Assembly (NCBI GenBank): GCA_903813345.2
Contig: CAIIXF020000005.1
Location: 29,455,375 to 29,519,374 of the forward strand
Direction of reading: 5' to 3'
From: Owenia fusiformis
Taxonomy: Eukaryota > Annelida > Polychaeta > Sabellida > Oweniidae
Length of the DNA stretch: 64,000 bases
The notes under the pieces are model-generated. The model saw only the letters and a list, made by a program, of their open reading frames with translations. It did not search any database and was not told the origin of the DNA. Shown here in pieces: positions 60,065-64,000 of this stretch. Positions within the stretch are counted from its first letter, which is position 1, and every line of letters starts with the position of its first letter. A program made the translations under genes and the position numbers.

Positions 60065-63000
60065 GTGAAGCACGATAGTGCAGCACACTTTATTGCAAAC
60101 AAGTTTTCTAAAAATGGACATATACAGGCTGATCATAATTTTTTTGTGAGAGCAATATCCCAATTCCATTCCATACATTTTCTTCTGTGCAGTGTTCACA
60201 TAAGTAAAATGTAAAATGAGTACATAGGGATGGAGTTACGTAGTGTTTTTAACTTATATATTCATGTATTATTGATATGAATAACTAATCCCATGAATTA
60301 TGTTGAAAAATAATGCGTTTCAAAGTAGAGCAATTGTGGGTCTGCATGCATTTAAACATAAATATGATACAATTTATTGCCTTCTTCGCGTGTATTTTAG
60401 AATCTGGTCTCAGTTTCTTTTTTCATTTTAATCTTATTTTTCTTGTAATCAAATTCAACTATTTAAAGAAAAACTCTAGCGATTGGATAATATAACATTA
60501 AACAATTCAAGTTTGTTTCCACTACCCTCACGTATCACGATCGGGCTTCGACCCTTCCGCTATGGAAAGGAATGAAATACACTTAGACCAAATATGATCT
60601 TCAGGGCCGGATCGTCGAACTTTTATTTTCCATTGGATGAAATGGTATTGATTCTAAATATCTCAAAATGGTATTCATTGACATGGAAACAGCACTCAAT
60701 GTTGGCTATCAATTTGTATTTTATCCGAGCGTGGATGGGAATACATCCAACATAACTGGTATCAATCAGAATTAACCCCAAACAAATCAAAATAACGAGA
60801 TTGGTTTGCGTGTAGTTTTTAAATGAAGCCAATTGGATGTGTCTGCAGATATGAGTAAATTTCAGAGTTATTGTTGAATTCTGCCCCCAAGCGTGGCATT
60901 TTTACCTAAACCTACATTTGATGTAAGCATAACAAGTTGGAGCCAACCGTCTAGTAGACTATAGCGGCACATTGAAATAAAAAGAGATGTAAAAGAACAA
61001 GGATGAAGAAGTCCCTGATTAAAGTAGGAATATGTCATCTAGATGGCCCCCTATATTATTAAAACGTTCATTATGGCGTCTACTTTCCAAAGGCAAGAAT
61101 GTTTTATGATTATGTCACAGAAATGGCGATATCTGAGAGTATGATTCAATGCTAAACCGATCTTTTCAGATTCAAATGGCTTTTTCAAAAACTGATAAAT
61201 ATGCGCTTACCTACTTTTACTGCAATCGCATCCTGAACGGCACGCGACGTCTCCCTGGAGACTCCGATATATGTTTTATGTCTGATTAAATAAGAATTAT
61301 TCGCTCTATACAAGAGGACGAAACAGCTGGATGAACGATTCATATATTTCTTAAGCTCCCCATGTCAGATGTCGCAAATGAAATTGAAGTACCGTAAAGC
61401 AATCATGTTTTTACGCTGAAACATTTGAAAGGGTATACATCATCTTGCAAACACAAAACCTCAGTTCCATATAGCTAGTTTTCACTTTTTTCTTGAAAAT
61501 AATGCTAGATGGGCTGCAACTATACATGTGGGAAATAATTGAACATAAAGAATTGCGGTCTTTCCACGTTATTACGGCCTTAGTCAGTCGCTTTTCCATG
61601 AAAATACATTCAACACAAAATGTATATTTCTGAAGGACTTGACCACATGTTTCCAGACGTTATAAAAGCTAGCATTCGTTTCTCATTCAGTTAGGTTCTT
61701 AAAATGTCCTAAAATGGTTGTGGTCGGGTTTAATGTCAATTTATACATGTTTGGTCGTTCGTGTCCAATACACGAACTTCCCCAAACAGTTCTATAGAAA
61801 CGAAAACTTTCCTTCAGATGAGCTAATATCAAACAATATGTCTTATACAGAGCGTCAAATAAGTCTGTTCTCTCCCTTAACCTTTTTTCTTTAAAGCTAT
61901 CATACTTTCCCATATATTATTTTAAAGCTTATTGAAAATGCTGATCACCCTGAAAAAATCAATCAAGAACTCCTCCTAATAAAATTGCTACAATATTTCT
62001 TGTAAGGCTGTAGTTTACCTTTGATCACGCCAAAACAAGTAAAATCACCAGTATTGTGAATGAAAAGTAAAAAGTTGATACTGCAGTGACAATGCCAAAA
62101 TTAGTTGATTTTGATAGTTATCAACATTGTGACAGATTATTTGTGTTACATTCAGGGAAGCTTTTGAAGTAGAGTGTTATAGTATTAAATCGGCATATGT
62201 AGCTATTTTCAGCAGGGCAATTATTCTTGCTTAACACAATTCAAGCGTGGGACGATTTAGTTACCGTGGCTTATTAACTGTAAGACTTGTCAGATCTTGT
62301 TTTCCTGGATCAAAACAATAAATCATATGTCATATGTCATATGTGATTGATCTTAACAACCCAAAACTGCCACAGACTGATCATTCGTTACGGCTATTTA
62401 TAGGATAGGGCCATGGTATGACTTCCGAATATGAAGGATCCGTAGCACACTGTGATAGCGCAGCAACATTTGAAGCAATATTTAAGGAGGTGCATACAGG
62501 GTGTTCCAAAGGTAACAGGACTGGTGCTGGCATTTTGTCAATTTTGCACTGAGTATCGTCAAATTTTTACAAATTGTACTTTGAAGTATTGCAACTAAAA
62601 TGGCAAAGTTTCTTGTTTTTTTAATACCATTTGCGGAAAAAACTTCCGGCTTTCGGGTCGAAAGATGTCTTTCATCACAAGGGGTAAAAACGTAAATATT
62701 TTGATTTATACATTTTATAAGACACGGACCGTTATTCTAAGCATGCGGACAAAAATAGATTATCATAATGTAAAACATTTACTTTAATTTTACTGTAAAT
62801 GTTAGTGTAATTAGTGTATTTACACAAGTATGGTTTTCATTTTTTGTTTGATTTCTCGATTACGACCCAAGCAGATTCAACAGAATTGTGTGCAATATTT
62901 AGGTAATTTATGATTGCGAACATATTAGTTTTCTTACCATTTAAAACATTTTTGTTACCATAATTTATCCATATTATCGCAAGGGGTCAAACAACAAAAT

Positions 63001-64000
63001 GTTATTCATGTTTTACAAAAAAATAATACAATAACAAATAGGTAAGATTTATTTCTAATTAAATGTTACAGAGGTATTGGAATGTTCATATATTCCAAGG
63101 GCATGTCTCATAATATATTTTAGTTATGCAATCGAACGCCTTACAATTCTTTCCCACGTTACTGCTGACTATTATCAAGTTTTCTGACGTTTTTTTTTTC
63201 TTTGACCACACTGCTGGATATATTCAAATTTTAGGACGATAATGATAACGATTTTTCTCAGTGATTCATGAAATCGACCAAGTCTTGATGGTTGTTTTAT
63301 AAGCAACTGAGCCACATCTTACTACGAGAAATAGAAGTTTAGCTGTAGTCGTAATAGCGTAATAGGCCCCCCTTTTTGATAATGTTCACCGCTAAATAGA
63401 AGTCCATATCTCAAAACGTATTGAGACCCATTTTGTGAAAAACTAGCATAATTTAGGCATTTGGCATTCAAATATGAAAGTGATTCATTTGTACCATTTA
63501 TCTCCGGCTGAAAAATAATACAAAACGCCGATGCACGGATTATATTACATAATATTCTGGTATTGATGAGAAAAATAATCTCAAACGTATAGTATAGAAA
63601 TCTAAATCATATATTTAAAATCATTTTGTATTAGTTTCCGTCGCATTGTGAAATGGGATTTTAGTTTTTGGTAATTTTTTGACCTCTGCTAAAGACAGGC
63701 ATAATTCAGTCGAAAAGCCGGAAGTATATTAAACGGTTATAATAAAGATTATTAAGGAACATATGTAGGTATATTAATATTAGGCCAAATATTGCTCCGC
63801 TATCGTGTGCTACCAGCTCCTTTATTAGACGTCCTACATGTAGAGATTTCATACCATGGACTATAACTTTTAAGCATCATGTTTGTCAGTCGTGTAGCCA
63901 GGATGGCGTGGCAAATGCATATAGGCGGGACAAGTTTAGGCTAAAGGAGGTATATAACTAAGTTTTGGTTCAACGTTCAGCGGTTTTGTTGAAAAACGTC
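60065..64000. other. Intergenic to window end, two transposon ends
   Basis: CAGAGCGTCAAATAAGTCT at 61848 repeats the end seen at 39966. CAGGGTGTTCCAAAGGTAAC at 62498 looks like another mariner-type end. Complementary ACTTCCGGCTTT-type words at 62642 and 63705 may be inner parts of that element, which could run past the window. ATGGCGTCTACTTTCC at 61073 opens a 23-codon frame only. No gene supported. Confidence 0.35.

Noticed and set aside
59881-60199. LYCTVLYCTV repeat-peptide frames
   Set aside because: Direct translation of the CAGTA microsatellite.

Overview
This window is AT-rich animal nuclear DNA. It has intron-split genes with GT-AG junctions, long introns and intergenic stretches, many small inverted-repeat transposons, two tRNA-derived SINEs and decayed LINE reverse transcriptase. 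A Temptin-type domain fused to a copper type II monooxygenase domain, plus a neuropeptide receptor of the NPY/NPF class, suggests a lophotrochozoan, most likely a mollusc. The species cannot be named from sequence alone.

Only three protein-coding genes can be supported, all on the minus strand. (1) At 276-3492 is the 5' part of a secreted Temptin/copper monooxygenase gene. Four exons were joined by reading frame and splice signals, and the gene runs off the left edge. (2) At 5533-10665 is a complete seven-exon gene for a 509-residue secreted protein with two von Willebrand factor A (VWA) domains. It has a TATA box and a probable 5'UTR intron. A broken copy of its last exon lies at 3971-4062, between genes 1 and 2. 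(3) At 28824-30041 is a single-exon, 405-residue rhodopsin-family GPCR of the NPY/NPF/PrRP-like class.

The rest is repeat-rich. At 8.9-9.5, 20.4-22.0 and 41.6-42.1 kb are elements with internal 110-260 bp tandem units. At 13.8-18.9 kb are mariner-like and TTATA-flanked transposons plus a decayed LINE. At 23.0-25.0 kb is a long decayed reading frame that was not identified. At 26.5-28.1 kb are MITEs and perfect hairpins. At 31.3-32.1 and 38.7-40.0 kb are related foldback elements. At 40.7-41.4 kb is an element with about 165 bp inverted ends. At 45.76-46.06 kb is a palindromic MITE. At 50.99-52.93 kb are tandem arrays, one with a three-copy higher-order period. At 57.9-58.6 kb is a large foldback cluster.

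The two left-hand genes both encode predicted secreted proteins: one a pheromone-like/oxidative enzyme, the other an extracellular adhesion-type protein. Nothing in the sequence shows that they act together. The receptor stands alone about 18 kb away.
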